Assembly: GCA_947630315.1 (NCBI GenBank)
Contig: CANRHA010000090.1
Coordinates: forward strand, 1-7,046
DNA length: 7,046 nucleotides
Source: an uncultured Clostridia bacterium
GTDB lineage: Bacteria > Bacillota > Clostridia > Oscillospirales > Ruminococcaceae
Direction: 5' to 3'
A program made the position numbers and the translations under genes. The notes under the pieces are model-generated. The model saw only the letters and a program-made list of their open reading frames with translations. It was not told the DNA's origin and ran no database searches. Within the stretch, counting starts at the first letter, position 1. Each line of letters begins with the position of its first letter. This document shows, piece after piece, positions 5,537 to 7,046 of this stretch.

Positions 5537-6346
5537 TTATATTTTTCTCAGAACATACAGTGTGGTGATGTCTCCTATATCGATACCCACGCGCTCGGCC
5601 TGTTTGCCGAACTCGTTGTCGGTTTTATCCCATTTATGATAGTACGACTTATCGCAGGACTCGATTTCAAATCCGCACTTTATGAATTTTTCTTTCCATG
5701 TTTCGCTCGGTTCGTCGTCATATGGCTTCCACAACGGCGGGTCCCACGATGCATATACCTTTTTGACCGCTTCAATATCTGCCCAGCCGTCGCTTTCGAT
5801 GGCGACAAACCGGCCGCCGTCTTTTAAAATTCGGCGGATCTCTTTCAGCGCTTTCAGCTGACCCTCTTTGCCCGCCCTCGTCGAAGAAACTCCGATGTAG
5901 CTTGTAACATTTTCAAAAGCGCCGTTGGCAAGCGGAATATCCATGACGCTGAATTGAGCAAGACTGATACTTAAGTCGCGCAGATTCATGTTTATATACT
6001 CGCGCCAAGACTCAATAAGTATTGAGCAGGCGTCGGTCGCCAAACAGCCGAGTTTTGGGTTGCTGCCTAAAATTATCGGAGCAAGGCCCATTCCCGGGCC
6101 GCAGGCGATCTCCAAAAACGGCGCCGAAACATCTGAAAACAGTCTGCGGATCTCGTTGAATATCTCCGCGTGGAGGGGGCTTTCATGCTGCTTATACCGC
6201 CAGTTGTCACGGAAGCGGCCGCTGAGCCAAAAATCGCGGTCATCTTCAATAAACTGATCGCCGTCGCTGTCGGCGTTATAGTAGTAATCCCCGCAAATCA
6301 CTTTTTCAGGCTGACAGCTGAATAAACCGCAGAATAAATCGTTCAT
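5537..6346 (-). CDS. Class I SAM-dependent methyltransferase, substrate unknown
   Basis: A 269-residue protein with a Rossmann-type methyltransferase fold: motif I FLEIACGPGMG (77-87), an acidic residue after strand 2 (TDA, 104-106), motif II-like MDIPLANGAFENVTSY (135-150), and RRILKDGGRFVAIE (171-184). The N-terminal 70 residues are acidic and aromatic, with Cys6, Cys11 and Cys19, and I do not recognise them. The C-terminal half after 190 resembles no substrate-binding domain I know. The start at 6346 is preferred because GAGGAGG lies six bases upstream (6353-6359); an upstream in-frame ATG at 6430 would fall inside the T-box terminator region. It is the first gene after a threonine T-box and sits 25 bases before thrS, so it should be induced by threonine starvation. 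A tRNA or small-molecule substrate is possible; nothing in the sequence decides. Confidence 0.85.
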   Translation of the reverse strand: MNDLFCGLFSCQPEKVICGDYYYNADSDGDQFIEDDRDFWLSGRFRDNWRYKQHESPLHAEIFNEIRRLFSDVSAPFLEIACGPGMGLAPIILGSNPKLGCLATDACSILIESWREYINMNLRDLSISLAQFSVMDIPLANGAFENVTSYIGVSSTRAGKEGQLKALKEIRRILKDGGRFVAIESDGWADIEAVKKVYASWDPPLWKPYDDEPSETWKEKFIKCGFEIESCDKSYYHKWDKTDNEFGKQAERVGIDIGDITTLYVLRKI

Positions 6347-6373
6347 CGCACGCCTCCTCTTCGATGACAGGGG

Positions 6374-6412
6374 AAAACAAAACCGCCCCGCAAGCTTTTG
6401 GCTCACGGGGCG
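6374..6412 (-). terminator. Regulated terminator of the T-box leader
   Basis: CGCCCCGTGAGC (6412-6401) pairs over 12 bp, two of them G-U, with GCTTGCGGGGCG (6395-6384) around a CAAAA loop. GTTTTGTTTT follows. It ends about 28 bases before the methyltransferase start. Confidence 0.95.
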
Positions 6413-6590
6413 ATACGATCGCGGTTCCACCCGGATTTATAACTCATATCCCATGTATAACGGCAGGGCCGGCGCTGATTGGGCGCACTCGGAGAGCGGT
6501 GCCGGAATGCCGCTTTGCGCTGCCCGCTTCCACCAAACGCGGCGCTCTCTGAAAGCCTCTGCGGCCGACTCTCTCCTCAACGTTTTATGG
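6374..6590 (-). promoter_or_regulatory. T-box riboswitch, threonine-specific
   Basis: Leader that senses uncharged tRNA-Thr. The Stem I base pairs GGAGAG (6576-6571) with CTCTCC (6496-6491). Just inside the 3' strand lies the specifier codon ACC (6500-6498), for Thr. A GGTGGAAG apical region and AGAGAG are typical of Stem I. The T-box GGGTGGAACCGC (6432-6421) carries the UGGA bulge that binds the acceptor end, predicting a tRNA ending in UCCA. The antiterminator is visible: CGGG (6433-6430) with CCCG (6409-6406), and GCGAU with AUCGC around CGU. It shares 6406-6412 with the terminator, so the two folds exclude each other. Confidence 0.95.
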
Positions 6591-6594
6591 GGAT

Positions 6595-6623
6595 AGTATA
6601 CCGCAATCGGCGGGAAATGTCAA
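6595..6623 (-). promoter_or_regulatory. Sigma-A promoter of the methyltransferase-thrS operon
   Basis: Perfect -35 TTGACA (6618-6623) and -10 TATACT (6595-6600) with a 17-base spacer. The transcript should start near 6588, just ahead of T-box Stem I. Confidence 0.93.
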
Positions 6624-6625
6624 GA

Positions 6626-6698
6626 GATAGATGATAGGTGTTGATGTGGCCGAAGTGGCCACATCAAGAAGATAGGTATTAGATGTTAGACGTTAGAG
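6626..6698 (+). repeat. Heptamer tract split by an 11-bp hairpin
   Basis: Units GATAGAT, GATAGGT (6626-6639) and, beyond the hairpin, GATAGGT, ATTAGAT, GTTAGAC, GTTAGAG (6671-6698). Between them a perfect 11-bp stem (TTGATGTGGCC, 6641-6651, with 6657-6667) encloses GAAGT. The block lies between divergent promoters, so it is outside both predicted transcripts and is not a terminator for either gene. Confidence 0.8.
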
Positions 6699-6706
6699 CT
6701 TAAAGG

Positions 6707-6723
6707 CGTCACCTTCGGTGACG
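6707..6723. repeat. 7-bp hairpin with TTC loop
   Basis: CGTCACC-TTC-GGTGACG, perfect on both strands. Its TTC loop is like those of the small hairpins at 67-88. No U-tract follows. The rest of 6724-6799 shows nothing recognisable except a GCGAATAATG remnant at 6735. Confidence 0.7.
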
Positions 6724-6799
6724 GATTTAAATTAAGCGAATAATGCGGGGGAATGGGCGTTGCCGATGTGGATTCTTCCGCTCCATCTTCGTTCCGCTA

Positions 6800-6828
6800 T
6801 TGACTAATCCCCAAAAAAATGGTACAAT
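6800..6828 (+). promoter_or_regulatory. Sigma-A promoter of the PHP-domain gene
   Basis: -35 TTGACT (6800-6805) and -10 TACAAT (6823-6828) are 17 bases apart. The start would be near 6835, about 30 bases before the ATG. Confidence 0.85.
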
Positions 6829-6864
6829 AATTTCGCTTATAAATATCTTTTGTGAGATGATATC

Positions 6865-7046
6865 ATGCTATATAAATACGAGACGCACATGCACACGTCG
6901 CAGGGGTCGGGCTGCTCCTCAACGCGCGGCGCAAAGATGGTCGAGCGGCTCTCTGAACTCGGCTACGCCGGCTGTTTTATAACCGATCACTTCTTCGGGG
7001 GAAACACCGCCGTCGACCGCAGCCTGCCCTGGGATATAAAAATACA
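6865..7046 (+). CDS. PHP-domain phosphoesterase, N-terminal fragment (runs off the window)
   Basis: Only the first 60 residues are present; the open frame continues past the end. THMHTSQGSGCSS (7-19) carries the first PHP metal motif (His8, His10), and TDHFF (40-44) the second (Asp41, His42). PHP proteins use two or three metal ions to cleave phosphoester bonds; relatives include histidinol phosphatase, the DNA polymerase III alpha PHP domain, and 3',5'-nucleoside bisphosphate phosphatases. The start at 6865 is the first ATG after an in-frame TGA (6853-6855). The ribosome binding site is weak (GTGAG at 6852-6856), unlike the strong sites of the other genes here. The gene is divergent from the thrS operon with its own promoter. 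The exact substrate cannot be told from this fragment. Confidence 0.9.
   Translation, partial: MLYKYETHMHTSQGSGCSSTRGAKMVERLSELGYAGCFITDHFFGGNTAVDRSLPWDIKI

Noticed and set aside
6347..6430. An upstream in-frame start extending the methyltransferase by 28 residues
   Set aside because: The extension would lie across the T-box terminator and its U-tract, while the start at 6346 has a strong ribosome binding site.
6743..6982. Plus-strand open frame of 79 residues at the right end
   Set aside because: It overlaps the promoter and start of the PHP gene in another frame and has no family features; the PHP frame carries the metal motifs.

Overview
The window looks like chromosomal DNA of a gut-associated Bacillota, most likely class Clostridia. 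The reasons are strong AGGAGG-type ribosome binding sites, textbook sigma-A promoters, a T-box riboswitch on a tRNA synthetase operon, a threonyl-tRNA synthetase without a TGS domain, and a bile salt hydrolase. No plasmid, phage or insertion sequence gene is visible.

Layout. Positions 1-839 are gene-free and built of repeats. Positions 840-2596 hold a minus-strand operon with its own promoter and terminator: a SanA/YdcF-family membrane protein (1871-2539), then a choloylglycine hydrolase (880-1851). Positions 2597-3699 are again gene-free and repeat-packed. Positions 3700-6623 hold a second minus-strand operon: sigma-A promoter, threonine-specific T-box leader, a class I methyltransferase (5537-6346), thrS (3748-5511) and a terminator. 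After a divergent intergenic region, a plus-strand gene for a PHP-domain phosphoesterase starts at 6865 and runs off the window.

How the genes fit together. The T-box specifier codon is ACC (Thr), matching thrS, so uncharged tRNA-Thr should switch on both thrS and the methyltransferase in front of it. The SanA-bile salt hydrolase pair may be a bile and cell-envelope stress unit; this is inference.

The most unusual content is intergenic. About 2 kb consists of a modular, non-coding repeat family: (1) trains of adjacent GC-rich hairpins; (2) tracts with an exact 7-base period around a loose GTYAGAN consensus; (3) elements with fixed ends (AATAGCATGAG and GCGAATACCTTTT) and completely different cores; (4) a palindromic, C/G-run module with a strong G-quadruplex signature. 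Two copies of the roughly 235-base hairpin-train repeat lie in opposite orientation and bracket the SanA-bile salt hydrolase operon. They differ in sequence while keeping their stems, which suggests selection on structure. No repeat interrupts an operon.
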